A DNA stretch of 64,000 nt from Brevundimonas naejangsanensis (lineage in GTDB: Bacteria > Pseudomonadota > Alphaproteobacteria > Caulobacterales > Caulobacteraceae), in the NCBI RefSeq assembly GCF_000635915.2, contig NZ_CP015614.1:789501-853500 (forward strand), written 5' to 3'. The position numbers and the translations under genes were made by a program. Shown here one piece after another: positions 32,082 to 41,560 of the stretch (its first letter is position 1; every line of letters begins with the position of its first letter). The notes beneath the pieces are model-generated. The model ran no database searches, was not told the origin of the DNA, and saw only the letters and a program-made list of their open reading frames with translations.

Positions 32082-33299
32082 ATGTTAGGCGCGATCAGCC
32101 AGATTCTGACCTATGTCGTGCCGTTTCTGCTCGTCCTGACGCTGGTCGTGACGGTGCACGAGCTCGGGCACTTCCTGACCGCGCGCGCCTTTGGCGTGAA
32201 GATGGACCGCTTCGCCATCGGCTTTGGCCGCGCCCTCTTCAAACGCACCGACAAACACGGCGTCGAGTGGCGCGTCGGCTGGCTGCCGCTGGGCGGTTAC
32301 GTCAAGTTTTCCGGCGATCTGGATGCGACCGGCGTGCCCGACCGGGCCGGGTTGGAGGCGATGCGCAAGCAGCTTGTCGCGGCCCACGGGCCGGGCGCTG
32401 AGCGCGACTATCTGTATTTCAAGCCGCTGTGGCAGCGCGCCCTGGTCGTGGCGGGCGGTCCGTTCGCCAACTTCGTCCTGGCCATTTTCATCTTCACCCT
32501 GCTGTTCAGCTTGGTCGGCGTCGAGCTTCGCCCGGCGCGGGTGATGCAGGTGCAGGCGGGATCGCCCGCCGCCGCCGCCGGTTTCCAGCAGGGCGACCTG
32601 ATCACCCACGTCAACGGCAAGCTGATCTCGGACGGCGGCGAGGTGACGCGCGTCGTGGCCCTGAGCAGCGGCGATCCGGTGCGCTTCACCGTCGAGCGTG
32701 GCGACCGCGCCGTGGAACTGACGGCCACGCCAGAGCGCCGCGTCGAGACCGATCGCATCGCCGGCCGGGTCAGCGTGGGCCGCATCGGCCTGGCCCTGGG
32801 CTCGACCCGCGACGAGATTCGCCATGTCCGCTACGGTCCGGTCGCGGCCGTGGGGCAGGGCGTGCGCGAGACGGGCGCTATCCTGAACACGACCCTGACC
32901 TATATCGGCCGTATCTTCACCGGCCGCGAGTCGGGCGATCAGTTCAGCGGGCCGCTGGGCATCGCCAAGGCTTCCGGCGCCCTGACCAACGCCGCCGTGG
33001 CGGCCAATCCCGAGCCCTGGGCCATCGTCCGCAATCTGTTGCTGACGCTGACGAGCTTCGCGGCCATACTTTCGGTCGGAATCGGCTTTTTAAATCTGAT
33101 GCCCATTCCCGTTCTGGATGGGGGGCACCTGCTGTTCTACGCTTACGAAGCCGTGGCGCGCCGTCCGATGGCGGCCAGGGTTCAGGAGGCGGGATATCGG
33201 GTCGGTCTTGCTTTGCTGGCGGGTTTGATGTTGTTCGCGACCTGGAACGATCTGCAGAAGCTCAATCTCTTCAAATTCCTCGGCGGGCTCGTCTCGTGA
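32082..33299 (+). CDS. rseP: Site-2 protease RseP family (intramembrane zinc metalloprotease)
   Basis: A 405-residue inner-membrane protease that cleaves within transmembrane segments, such as anti-sigma factors and signal peptides. The zinc motif HELGH is at residues 26-30 in the first helix. A PDZ domain follows (GSPAAAAGFQQGDLITHVNGK), and the third ligand region MPIPVLDGGHLLFY is near the C-terminus. GGGAGAG precedes the ATG. The cdsA-dxr-rseP-bamA order is conserved. Confidence 0.95.
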   Translation: MLGAISQILTYVVPFLLVLTLVVTVHELGHFLTARAFGVKMDRFAIGFGRALFKRTDKHGVEWRVGWLPLGGYVKFSGDLDATGVPDRAGLEAMRKQLVAAHGPGAERDYLYFKPLWQRALVVAGGPFANFVLAIFIFTLLFSLVGVELRPARVMQVQAGSPAAAAGFQQGDLITHVNGKLISDGGEVTRVVALSSGDPVRFTVERGDRAVELTATPERRVETDRIAGRVSVGRIGLALGSTRDEIRHVRYGPVAAVGQGVRETGAILNTTLTYIGRIFTGRESGDQFSGPLGIAKASGALTNAAVAANPEPWAIVRNLLLTLTSFAAILSVGIGFLNLMPIPVLDGGHLLFYAYEAVARRPMAARVQEAGYRVGLALLAGLMLFATWNDLQKLNLFKFLGGLVS

Positions 33300-33327
33300 G
33301 CCGACGCCAGCCCCCGATGGTATCCGC

Positions 33328-35730
33328 ATGAATCAAAACGACAGTCGCCTCATGACCCAGACCCGTGGCCGCATTATCGGGGTCAGCGCCCTGGCCCTGA
33401 CCTTCGCCGCCGGCCTCGCGAGCCCCGCGCTGGCGCAACAGACGCCCAACGTCGTTGTTCAGGAAGCGCCGCCTCAGGCTGATCGCGCCGTGGTCAACCG
33501 CATCGTGGTGCGCGGCAACGAACGGATCGACCAGACGACGGTCCTGTCCTACCTGCCGATTCAGCCGGGGGACACCATCGACGCCGTGACCATCGACGTG
33601 GCGGTGCGGACCCTGTCGCGCACGGGGCTGTTCGCCGACGTCCAGCTGGGCCTGCAGGCGAACGGCGACCTGATCGTCGAGATCGCCGAGAACCCGATCA
33701 TCAACCAGGTGACGTTCGAGGGTAACAAGGCGCTGGCCGAGAAGAAGCTGCGCGACGAGGTCACCATCAAGCCGCGCGGCATCTACACCCGCGCGCGGGT
33801 GCAGGAAGATGTCGGCAAGATCGTCGAACTGTACCGCCTGTCGGGCCGCATCTCGGCGACGGTGACGCCCAAGCTGGTCCAGCTGGACCAGAACCGGGTC
33901 GACGTGGTGTTCGAGATCGACGAGGGGCCTGAGACGGGCATCGCCGCCATCACCTTCCTGGGCAATCGGGCGTTCTCGGACAGCGACCTGGCTGGGGTCA
34001 TGGTGACGAAGACCTCCAAGTGGTGGCGGCTGTTCAGCTCCAACGACAACTACGATCCGAACCGGCTGGATTACGACCGGGAACAGCTGCGTAAATTCTA
34101 TACGAACCGCGGCTATTACGACTTCCGTATCCTGTCGTCCGTGGCCGAGCTGAAGCCGGACAACAGCGCCTTCGGCGTCACCGTCACGGTGGATGAAGGG
34201 GATCGCTACAACTTCGGCGAGATCAAGGTCGTCACGGAGAATGACCGGCTGAACGCCGACTTCCTGCAATTGCTGCTGCCGATCCGTAAGGGCGACCTGT
34301 ACGAGAGCGATCGCATCCAGGCGGCGGTCGATACCCTGACCTTCGCCGCCGGTTCGGCCGGTTACGCCTTCGTCGAAATCAATCCGACCTATCGCGCGGA
34401 CCCCGAGACGGACACCGTCAACGTCACCTTCAATGTCCGCGAAGGCCAGCGTGTCTACATCGACCGCATCAATGTGGTCGGCAACACCCGCACCCTGGAC
34501 AGCGTCATCCGCCGCGAGCTGATGGTGGGCGAGGGCGACGCCTTCAACCGCTCGCTGGTCGAGCGGTCGCGCAATAACCTGCGCGCCCTGGGCTTCTTCA
34601 AGGACGTCAAGATCGAAGAGACGCGCGGCAGCGCCCCAGACCGTTCGGTCGTCAACGTCACCGTCGAAGAACAGCCCACCGGCGAACTGTCGGTCGGCGC
34701 GGGCTTCAGCTCGGTCGACTCCTTCGTGCTGAACCTGGGCATCACCGAGCGCAACTTCCGGGGTCGCGGCCAGAACGTCGTGGCCCGCGCCGAATGGGGT
34801 TCGCTGCGCCAGCAGATCGACTTCCGCTTCACCGAGCCCAAATTCCTGGGTCGCGACGTGCGCGCGGGCTTCGACCTGTTCCACACCCGCTACGACCTCA
34901 GCAAATATTCGTCCTATGACTACCGTTCGACGGGCGGCGGGGTGCGCATCACCTATCCGCTGAACGGTTACGCCAGCTTCAGCGCCCGCTACTTCCTGAA
35001 GGATGACGAGGTCATCATCCCGTACGGCTATTGCGGCGGCGTCGGCGCCGGCTCGTCGGCCCTGTGCGATCAGGCGGGCTCGTACCTGAACTCCTCGGCG
35101 GGCTACACCCTGCTGGTGAACCGGTTGAACGATCCCGTGCGCCCGACGCGCGGGTGGACCGCCTCCCTGCGTCAGGATTTCGCCGGCATCGGCGGCGACG
35201 TGAACTACATCAGGACCGAGGCGGACGCCTCCTGGTACTATGGCATCCGCCCGAACTGGGTGGTCAGCTTCCAAGGCCAGACCGGCTACGTCAGCGGTTG
35301 GAACGGCGATCCGATCCGGATCAACGACCGCTTCTTCAAGGGCGGAAACACCTTCCGTGGCTTCGAGACGGCCGGCATGGGCGCGCGCGACCTGACCACG
35401 ACCGACGCCCTGGGCGGCAACTTCTACGCCATTGGTACGGTCGAGCTGACCGTGCCGAACATGCTGCCCGATGAATACGGCATCAAGACCTCGCTGTTCG
35501 CGGACTTCGGCACGATCGGCAAGCTGGACGATCGCTATCTGATCGATCCCTCTACGGGTTTGCGTAACCCCAACATTGTCGACGACCTGGCCTTGCGCGC
35601 AGCGGCCGGCGTCAGCATCCACTGGCGTTCGCCGATGGGGCCGATCCGTTTCGACCTGTCCAAGGTCTTGAACCGCGAAGACTACGACAAGACCGAGACG
35701 TTCCGCTTCTCGACCTCCACCCAATTCTAA
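33328..35730 (+). CDS. bamA: Outer membrane protein assembly factor BamA
   Basis: An 800-residue Omp85 protein that inserts beta-barrel proteins into the outer membrane. A signal peptide ends at about residue 36 (SPALAQ). POTRA repeats follow (first VVNRIVVRGNERIDQTTVLSYL) up to roughly residue 440, then the C-terminal barrel with the RGF-type motif (NTFRGFE) and a terminal aromatic (STQF). The start may be the ATG at 33328 or an in-frame ATG at 33352. A weak 5-bp hairpin (GCGGT/ACCGC) lies just after the stop. Confidence 0.96.
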   Translation: MNQNDSRLMTQTRGRIIGVSALALTFAAGLASPALAQQTPNVVVQEAPPQADRAVVNRIVVRGNERIDQTTVLSYLPIQPGDTIDAVTIDVAVRTLSRTGLFADVQLGLQANGDLIVEIAENPIINQVTFEGNKALAEKKLRDEVTIKPRGIYTRARVQEDVGKIVELYRLSGRISATVTPKLVQLDQNRVDVVFEIDEGPETGIAAITFLGNRAFSDSDLAGVMVTKTSKWWRLFSSNDNYDPNRLDYDREQLRKFYTNRGYYDFRILSSVAELKPDNSAFGVTVTVDEGDRYNFGEIKVVTENDRLNADFLQLLLPIRKGDLYESDRIQAAVDTLTFAAGSAGYAFVEINPTYRADPETDTVNVTFNVREGQRVYIDRINVVGNTRTLDSVIRRELMVGEGDAFNRSLVERSRNNLRALGFFKDVKIEETRGSAPDRSVVNVTVEEQPTGELSVGAGFSSVDSFVLNLGITERNFRGRGQNVVARAEWGSLRQQIDFRFTEPKFLGRDVRAGFDLFHTRYDLSKYSSYDYRSTGGGVRITYPLNGYASFSARYFLKDDEVIIPYGYCGGVGAGSSALCDQAGSYLNSSAGYTLLVNRLNDPVRPTRGWTASLRQDFAGIGGDVNYIRTEADASWYYGIRPNWVVSFQGQTGYVSGWNGDPIRINDRFFKGGNTFRGFETAGMGARDLTTTDALGGNFYAIGTVELTVPNMLPDEYGIKTSLFADFGTIGKLDDRYLIDPSTGLRNPNIVDDLALRAAAGVSIHWRSPMGPIRFDLSKVLNREDYDKTETFRFSTSTQF

Positions 35731-35764
35731 CTGCGGTCTGACCGCCGTCACTAAGGCTTAGATT

Positions 35765-36349
35765 ATGAAACTCATCGCCATCGGCGCCTTCGCCCTTGCT
35801 TCGCTGACCGCCTCGGCCGCCCTGGCCCAGTCGCAGGGCCCGGCCAATCCCGGCCCGGCCATCCCCGGCGTCTGCGTCTACTTCAACCAACGCGTCCTGG
35901 CCCAGTCGACCGTCGGCCAGGCCGTGCAGACCCGCATGGAACAGCTGGCGCAGGAAGTTCAGGGCGAGATTCAGCCCTACGCCACCACCATTCAGTCCGA
36001 AGCCCAGGCCCTGCAGCAAGGTGCCGCGACCATCCCGGCCGACCAGATGAACCAGCGCCGCCAGCAGCTGCAGCAGCGCATCCAGGAAGCCCAGCAACTG
36101 GAAGCCACGCGCGACAATGAACTGCGCTACACCCTGGCTGAACAGCGCCGCAAGATTTCGGAGGCCATCGAGCCCCTGCTGGTCGCCGTCTATCAGGAGA
36201 AGGGCTGCGGCATCATGCTCGACCGTGAGAGCGTCTTCATCATGAACCCGGCCATGGACGTGACCGACACGGTGATCCAGCGCCTGAACGCCCAGCTGCC
36301 GACGCTGAGCTTCAACCGCATGCCGGTTCCGGCCCAGCCGCAGTCGTAA
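35765..36349 (+). CDS. skp: OmpH/Skp-family periplasmic chaperone
   Basis: A 194-residue exported protein with a signal peptide (MKLIAIGAFALASLTASAALAQ). The central region, about residues 55-135, is glutamine-rich and helical, as in Skp tentacles (QQGAATIPADQMNQRRQQLQQRIQEAQQLEATRDNE in part). It lies between bamA and lpxD, the usual place. Skp holds unfolded outer-membrane proteins on the way to BamA. It is somewhat longer than E. coli Skp, with a Pro-rich C-terminus. Confidence 0.88.
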   Translation: MKLIAIGAFALASLTASAALAQSQGPANPGPAIPGVCVYFNQRVLAQSTVGQAVQTRMEQLAQEVQGEIQPYATTIQSEAQALQQGAATIPADQMNQRRQQLQQRIQEAQQLEATRDNELRYTLAEQRRKISEAIEPLLVAVYQEKGCGIMLDRESVFIMNPAMDVTDTVIQRLNAQLPTLSFNRMPVPAQPQS

Positions 36350-36357
36350 GACGGGCC

Positions 36358-37377
36358 ATGCCCGATCCGAGGTTCTTTCAGACCCTGTCGCCCCTGACGG
36401 TCGCCGCCCTCGCCGAGCATATCGGCGGGGAGGTGGTCCGGGGCGGCGATGTCGTCATCTCGGCCGTTGCGCCCCTGTCCAGTGCGGACCGGGGCGCGAT
36501 TGCGTTTTTAGGCGACCGCAAGTTCGCCGCTGCTCTGGCCGAGACGAAGGCCGGTTGCGTGATCGTGCCGTCGTCGGCCGTGGATGCGGCGCCCGCTGAC
36601 GCCGCCGTCATCGTGTCGGGCGAGGCTCAGGCCGCTTGGGCGCGGGCGTCGGCCCTGCTGCATCGGCCGGTCCGTCTGGATCGCGCGATCAGCGCCGCCG
36701 AGGCCGCCGAGGACGACACTGTGGTGATCGAACCGGGCGTGATCCTGGGCGAGGGCGTCCGCATCGGCCGGGGCAGCCGCATCGGCGCCAACACCGTGAT
36801 CGGGCCGGGCGTGCAGATCGGTCGCGACTGCCTGATCAGCCCCGGCGTCACCGTCGGCTTCGCCCTGTTGGGCGACCGGGTGAAGCTGCTGGCGGGCGCG
36901 CGTATCGGCGAGGCGGGCTTCGGCGCCGCCGGGTCGAAGGCCGGGCCTGTCGACATTCCCCAACTGGGGCGAGTGATCCTGCAGGACGGGGTGACGGTCG
37001 GGGCCAACTCCTGCATCGACAGGGGCGCCTATGACGACACTGTCATCGGCGAGAACACCAAGATCGATAATCTGGTCATGATCGGCCACAACTGCGTCAT
37101 CGGCCGCAATAACCTGATGGCGGCGCACACCGGCATCTCGGGTTCGGTCACCAGCGGCGACAACTGCATCTTCGGCGGCCGGGCGGGCGTGGGCGACCAC
37201 ATCACCATCGGCGAAGGCGCCCGCGTCGCGGCCGGCGGCGGCGTCCTGGCCGATGTTCCGCCGGGCGAGATCTGGTCCGGCTATCCCGCCAAGCCGCTTC
37301 GCCAGTTCTTGCGCGAGACGGTATGGCTGTCCAAACAGGCGTCCCAGAAGAAGGGCGCGAAGGAATCGAAAGAATGA
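36358..37377 (+). CDS. lpxD: UDP-3-O-(3-hydroxyacyl)glucosamine N-acyltransferase
   Basis: A 339-residue left-handed beta-helix acyltransferase that adds the second hydroxyacyl chain in lipid A synthesis. The N-terminal uridine-binding domain (GAIAFLGDRKFA) is followed by many hexapeptide repeats (VIGPGVQIGRDCLISPGVTVG) and the catalytic region MIGHNCVIGRNN. The stop overlaps the fabZ ATG in an ATGA. Confidence 0.96.
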   Translation: MPDPRFFQTLSPLTVAALAEHIGGEVVRGGDVVISAVAPLSSADRGAIAFLGDRKFAAALAETKAGCVIVPSSAVDAAPADAAVIVSGEAQAAWARASALLHRPVRLDRAISAAEAAEDDTVVIEPGVILGEGVRIGRGSRIGANTVIGPGVQIGRDCLISPGVTVGFALLGDRVKLLAGARIGEAGFGAAGSKAGPVDIPQLGRVILQDGVTVGANSCIDRGAYDDTVIGENTKIDNLVMIGHNCVIGRNNLMAAHTGISGSVTSGDNCIFGGRAGVGDHITIGEGARVAAGGGVLADVPPGEIWSGYPAKPLRQFLRETVWLSKQASQKKGAKESKE

Positions 37378-37838
37378 GCGAAGACAACAAGATCGACTAC
37401 GCCGAGGTGATGCGTCGCCTGCCGCACCGCTACCCCTTCCTGCTGGTGGACAAGGCTGAGGACTTCGTGGCGGCGACCTCGATCGTCGGCATCAAGAACG
37501 TCACCCACAACGAGCCCTTCTTCCCCGGCCACTTCCCGATCGACCCGGTCATGCCCGGCGTGCTGATCGTCGAGGCGATGGCCCAGACGGGCGCGCTGCT
37601 GATGTCCAAGTCGCTGGACGTGGCCGTGGCGGACAAGGTCATCATGTTCATGTCGATCGACGGCGTGCGCTTCCGTAAGCCCGCGCGTCCGGGCGACCAG
37701 CTGCGCATGGAGGTCAAGGTGATCCGCGCGCGCGGCGACGCCTATAAGTTCCGCGGCGAGACCTTTATCGACGGCAAGCTGGCCGCCGAGGCCGAGTTCA
37801 TGGCCATGGTCGTCACCGTAGCGGAGCCCGCCCAGTGA
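37374..37838 (+). CDS. fabZ: 3-hydroxyacyl-[acyl-carrier-protein] dehydratase
   Basis: A 154-residue hot-dog-fold dehydratase of fatty acid elongation that competes with LpxA and LpxD for hydroxyacyl-ACP. The catalytic residues are H53 (PGHFPIDPVMPG) and E67 (LIVEAMAQ), and the N-terminal LPHRYPFLLVD is conserved. The ATG at 37374 overlaps the lpxD stop; an earlier in-frame ATG lies inside lpxD and is rejected. lpxA starts within its last codons. Confidence 0.97.
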   Translation: MSEDNKIDYAEVMRRLPHRYPFLLVDKAEDFVAATSIVGIKNVTHNEPFFPGHFPIDPVMPGVLIVEAMAQTGALLMSKSLDVAVADKVIMFMSIDGVRFRKPARPGDQLRMEVKVIRARGDAYKFRGETFIDGKLAAEAEFMAMVVTVAEPAQ

Positions 37839-38623
37839 CCATCCACCCGACCGCCGTGGTGGACGCCTCGGCGACCCTGGCGGACGGGGTCGAGATCGGC
37901 CCGTGGTGCACGGTCGGGCCGGCCGTGACCCTGGCCCCGGGCGTTCGCCTGGTCAGCCACGTCGTGATCCAGCAGGACGTGAGCGTCGGCGCGAACACGA
38001 CCATCCACCCCTTCGCCGTCATCGGCGGCGATCCGCAGCACGGCGGCTACAAGGGCGAGCCGGTTCGGCTGGAGATCGGCGAGAACAACTTGATCCGCGA
38101 GCACTGCACCTTCAACCGGGGCACGCCTCAAGGAACGGGCGTCACCCGCGTCGGCTCGAACAACCTGTTCATGACCGGCGCCCACGTCGGCCACGACTGC
38201 GTGGTCGGCGACAACGTCGTCATGGCCAACAACGCCACCCTGGGCGGCCACGCCCAGATCGGCGACAAGGTCTTCCTGGGCGGCCTGTGCGCCGTGCACC
38301 AGAACGGCCGGGTCGGGCAGGGCGCCATCGTCGGCGGCTTGGCCGCAGTGACGCGCGACGTCATTCCCTACGGCTCGGCCTGGGGCAACCACGCCAGCCT
38401 GCACGGCCTCAACCTGATCGGGCTGAAACGCAAGGGCTACGGCAAGGATGCGGTGCGTCGCCTGCTGGCCGCCTATCGCGACCTGTTCGAAGGTACGGGC
38501 GTCTTCGCCGAGCGTCTGGATCGGGTCGAGCAGGCCTATGCCGACCTGCCCGAGATCATGGAGATCGTCGCCTTCATCCGTGACGGCGGCAAGCGCCCGC
38601 TGTGCCTGCCGGGCGCGGAATGA
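37835..38623 (+). CDS. lpxA: UDP-N-acetylglucosamine O-acyltransferase
   Basis: A 262-residue hexapeptide-repeat acyltransferase, the first enzyme of lipid A synthesis. It starts with GTG overlapping the fabZ stop (GTGA). HPTAVVDASATLADGVEIGPWC and IGGDPQHGGYKGEP are typical. The catalytic His lies in TGAHVGHDCVVG, and the C-terminal helical domain (GLNLIGLKRKGYGKDAVRRL) is complete. The stop overlaps the lpxI ATG. Confidence 0.97.
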   Translation: MTIHPTAVVDASATLADGVEIGPWCTVGPAVTLAPGVRLVSHVVIQQDVSVGANTTIHPFAVIGGDPQHGGYKGEPVRLEIGENNLIREHCTFNRGTPQGTGVTRVGSNNLFMTGAHVGHDCVVGDNVVMANNATLGGHAQIGDKVFLGGLCAVHQNGRVGQGAIVGGLAAVTRDVIPYGSAWGNHASLHGLNLIGLKRKGYGKDAVRRLLAAYRDLFEGTGVFAERLDRVEQAYADLPEIMEIVAFIRDGGKRPLCLPGAE

Positions 38624-39459
38624 TCGAGCCGCCCAAGCTGGCCCTGATCGCGGGTTCGGGCGATCTGCCCATCCGTGTCGCCCAGCGGTGCGAAGCCGAT
38701 GGGCGCGAGGTCTTCATCATCCGCCTGAAGGGCTTCGCCGACGCCCACCTGCACCGCTGGCCCGGGCAGGACTTCGGCATGGCCGAGATCGGCAAGATCG
38801 TGAAGGCCATGCGCGCTGAGGGCTGCCGGGCTGTCTGTCTGGCGGGCTACGTCAACCGGCCGGATTTCAAGACGTTGAAGCCTGATCTTAAGGGCGCGTC
38901 CCTGCTGCCCGGCATCATCGCGGCGGCGTCCAAGGGCGATGACGCCCTGCTGCGGAAGATCCTGTCGGTATTCGAGGATGAAGGCTTCGCCGTCGAGGGC
39001 GCGGACGATCTCCTAGGCGGCGAGATGCTGGCGGCTGGGGCGCTGGGCCGCGTTGCGCCGACCGGTGAGCAGCTTTCGGATCTGAGGAAGGCGCTGCACG
39101 TCGCTGAAAAATCGGGCGAACTGGACATCGGTCAGGGCGCGGTCGTCTGCGACGGCCTGGTGCTGGCGGTCGAGGCGCAGGAAGGCACGGACGAGATGCT
39201 GCGCCGCGTGGCGCATCTGCCCGCCGACCTGCGCGGCTCGCCGGGTTTCGCGCGCGGCGCGTTGGGCAAGGCGCCCAAGCCGATCCAGGATCTCCGCGTC
39301 GACATGCCGGTGATCGGGCCGACCACGGTCGAACTGGCCGCCGCCGCGGGCCTGGCGGGGATCGGCGGGTTTGAGGGACGGCTGATCGTCATCGACCACG
39401 AAAGTCTGGTCGAGGCGGCCGATCGTCTGGGCCTGTTCGTCTGGGGCGTTGAGCGATGA
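38620..39459 (+). CDS. lpxI: UDP-2,3-diacylglucosamine pyrophosphatase LpxI
   Basis: A 279-residue LpxI (DUF1009), the alphaproteobacterial enzyme that hydrolyses UDP-2,3-diacylglucosamine to lipid X and UMP in place of LpxH. Features are the N-terminal LALIAGSGDLPIRVA, a lid region with YVNRPDFKTLKPD, and the C-terminal core with QEGTDEML and RVDMPVIGPTTVELAAAAGLAG. It overlaps lpxA (ATGA) and lpxB (ATGA). Confidence 0.94.
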   Translation: MIEPPKLALIAGSGDLPIRVAQRCEADGREVFIIRLKGFADAHLHRWPGQDFGMAEIGKIVKAMRAEGCRAVCLAGYVNRPDFKTLKPDLKGASLLPGIIAAASKGDDALLRKILSVFEDEGFAVEGADDLLGGEMLAAGALGRVAPTGEQLSDLRKALHVAEKSGELDIGQGAVVCDGLVLAVEAQEGTDEMLRRVAHLPADLRGSPGFARGALGKAPKPIQDLRVDMPVIGPTTVELAAAAGLAGIGGFEGRLIVIDHESLVEAADRLGLFVWGVER

Positions 39460-40622
39460 GCCGTCCTCTGAAAGTCATGCTCGTGGCGGCCGAGGCCTCG
39501 GGCGACGCTCTGGGCGCCGGGCTGGCGCGAGCGCTGAAGACGCGGCTGGGCGACGACGTGGTCTTCGTCGGCGTGGGCGGCCCCAAGATGGCGGCCGAGG
39601 GCGTCGTCAGCCCCTTCGATATCGCCGAACTGTCGATCCTGGGCTGGATCGAAGGGCTGAAGGCTTATGGCCGGGTCAAGAAGCGCGTGGCCGAGACGGC
39701 GGCGCTGGCGGCGGCTGAAAAGCCGGACGCCGTGGTGCTGATCGACAGCTGGGGCTTCACCATCCGCGTGGCCCAGGCGATCCGCGCCGCCTCGCCGAAG
39801 ACGCCGCTGATCAAATACGTCGGGCCGCAGGTGTGGGCCTCGCGACCGGGCCGGGCCAAGACGCTGGCCGGGGCGGTGGATCACCTGCTGGCCCTCTACG
39901 CGCTGGACGCGCCGTGGTTCGAGAAGGCGGGCCTGCCGACGACTGTCGTCGGCTCGCAGGCGCTGCACGTCGACATGGCGGGGGCCGACGGCGCCCGTTT
40001 CCGCGCGGCGCGGGGCATTGCGGCGGATGCGCCGCTGCTGCTGGTCCTGCCGGGCAGCCGGCCCAGCGAGATTACACGCATGACGCCTGTCTATGAGCAG
40101 GCGGTGAAGCAACTGAAGGGCGAGATCCCGGGGCTGGAGGTCGCCGTCGTCGCGGCGGGCACTGTCGCCGCCGATGTGGCGGGCCGCGTCGCCGCCTGGC
40201 CGTTCCGCGCCCACGTCGTGCAGGAAGCCGACAAGTACGACGCGATGAAGGCTGCGAACGCCGCCCTGGCCACCAGCGGCACGGTCTCGACCGAACTGGC
40301 GCTGGCGGGCGCGCCGATGGTCATCGCCTATAAGATCGACGGGCTGAGCTACGCCCTGATGAAACGGCTGGTGACGGCCAAACACATCACCCTGTTCAAC
40401 ATCGCTGCCGACGAGGCCATCGCGCCGGAGTTCATCCAGCATGAGGCGACGCCGCAGGCCCTGGCCAAGGCGGTGGGGCGGTTGCTGACCGATCGCGAGG
40501 CGGCGGCCGATCAGGCGCGTCGTCAGACCGAGGCTCTGGACCTGATGGGGCGCGGCGGACCGGACCCGTCGGACCTGGCGGCGGATGCGGTGCTGCGGGT
40601 GATTGCGGCGAAGGCGGGCTAA
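39456..40622 (+). CDS. lpxB: Lipid-A-disaccharide synthase
   Basis: A 388-residue GT-B glycosyltransferase that condenses UDP-diacylglucosamine with lipid X. The N-terminal VAAEASGDALGAGLARAL, YVGPQVWASRPGRAKTLAG, LPGSRPSEITRM and the C-terminal ATSGTVSTELALAGAPMVIAYK motifs are all there. It is the last gene of the long + strand cluster, and a palindromic repeat and the convergent trpC follow. Confidence 0.96.
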   Translation: MSRPLKVMLVAAEASGDALGAGLARALKTRLGDDVVFVGVGGPKMAAEGVVSPFDIAELSILGWIEGLKAYGRVKKRVAETAALAAAEKPDAVVLIDSWGFTIRVAQAIRAASPKTPLIKYVGPQVWASRPGRAKTLAGAVDHLLALYALDAPWFEKAGLPTTVVGSQALHVDMAGADGARFRAARGIAADAPLLLVLPGSRPSEITRMTPVYEQAVKQLKGEIPGLEVAVVAAGTVAADVAGRVAAWPFRAHVVQEADKYDAMKAANAALATSGTVSTELALAGAPMVIAYKIDGLSYALMKRLVTAKHITLFNIAADEAIAPEFIQHEATPQALAKAVGRLLTDREAAADQARRQTEALDLMGRGGPDPSDLAADAVLRVIAAKAG

Positions 40623-40627
40623 CTCGC

Positions 40628-40743
40628 CGTCATCCCGGCCGCAGCCCCGCAGGGGCGAAGAGCCGGGACCGTCCAAGGCGCAGCGGATCGGTGTTCGGCG
40701 TTTCCGCCGGTCCCGGATAGCCCTTCGGGCTTCGGGGACGACG
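40628..40743. repeat. Palindromic intergenic element between lpxB and trpC
   Basis: A noncoding element filling the 134-base gap between the convergent lpxB and trpC. CCGGGACCG (40663-40671) pairs with CGGTCCCGG (40708-40716). Smaller hairpins flank this, for example AGCCC-TTCG-GGCT near 40719-40731. GTCATCCCGGC at the left end roughly mirrors GGGGACGAC at the right. It could serve as a bidirectional terminator. It is a different family from the element at 17207. Confidence 0.6.
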
Positions 40744-40756
40744 CGAGGGTGGGGGC

Positions 40757-41560
40757 TTAGGCCAGCAAGGCCCGCGTCGCGGCTTCCACGTCCGCCTGGC
40801 GCATCAGGCTTTCGCCGACCAGCAGGGCGCGGGCGCCCGCATCCGCCACGCGCGCTACATCCTCCGGCGTAAACAGGCCGCTTTCGGCGACCAGCAGCGC
40901 GCCGGCCGGGCTCATCGCCGCCAGTTGCTCCGTCGTCGCCAGATCGACCTCGAAGGTCCGCAGCGAGCGGTTGTTGACGCCGATCAAGGCGTCGTCGCGG
41001 CCGTCGACCAGTTGGGCGGCGCGCGCCATCTCGTCCGCGTCGTGCGTCTCGATCAGGGCGTCCATGCCCCAGCGGGTCGCCTCGGTGAGCAGTTCGGCGG
41101 CCAAGGCGTCGTCCACCATGTCCATGATGATCAGGATGCAGTCGGCGCCGAGCGCCCGGCTCTCGGCCACCTGCCACGGATCGACCAGAAAGTCCTTGCG
41201 CAGGCAGGGCAGGGCCACCGCCGCGCGCGCGGCGGTCAGATAGGCGTCGTCGCCCTGGAAGCTCGGCCCATCGGTCAGCACGGACAGGCAGGCGGCGCCG
41301 CCGCGCTCATAGGCCTGCGCCAGGACGGGCGGGTCGAAGTCGGCGCGGATCAACCCCTTGGACGGGCTGGCCTTCTTGATCTCGGCGATCAGGGCCGGGC
41401 GGCCGGTTTCGGCGAACCGGCGGGCCAGGGCGGCGCGGAAGCCGCGTGGCGCCGAGGCTTCACGGGCGCGGGCCTCAACGGCGTCCTGCGAAACGGCGGC
41501 CTTGCGGGCGGCGACATCCTCGCGCTTGTAGGCGGCGATGCGGTCCAGAACGTCGCTCAT
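40757..41560 (-). CDS. trpC: Indole-3-glycerol-phosphate synthase
   Basis: A 267-residue TIM-barrel enzyme of tryptophan synthesis. [22 protein letters not shown] carries the catalytic lysine, and [26 protein letters not shown] and [14 protein letters not shown] segments follow. There is no fused TrpF domain. Its ATG overlaps the trpD stop by one base. Last gene of trpGDC. Confidence 0.97.
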   Translation of the reverse strand: MSDVLDRIAAYKREDVAARKAAVSQDAVEARAREASAPRGFRAALARRFAETGRPALIAEIKKASPSKGLIRADFDPPVLAQAYERGGAACLSVLTDGPSFQGDDAYLTAARAAVALPCLRKDFLVDPWQVAESRALGADCILIIMDMVDDALAAELLTEATRWGMDALIETHDADEMARAAQLVDGRDDALIGVNNRSLRTFEVDLATTEQLAAMSPAGALLVAESGLFTPEDVARVADAGARALLVGESLMRQADVEAATRALLA

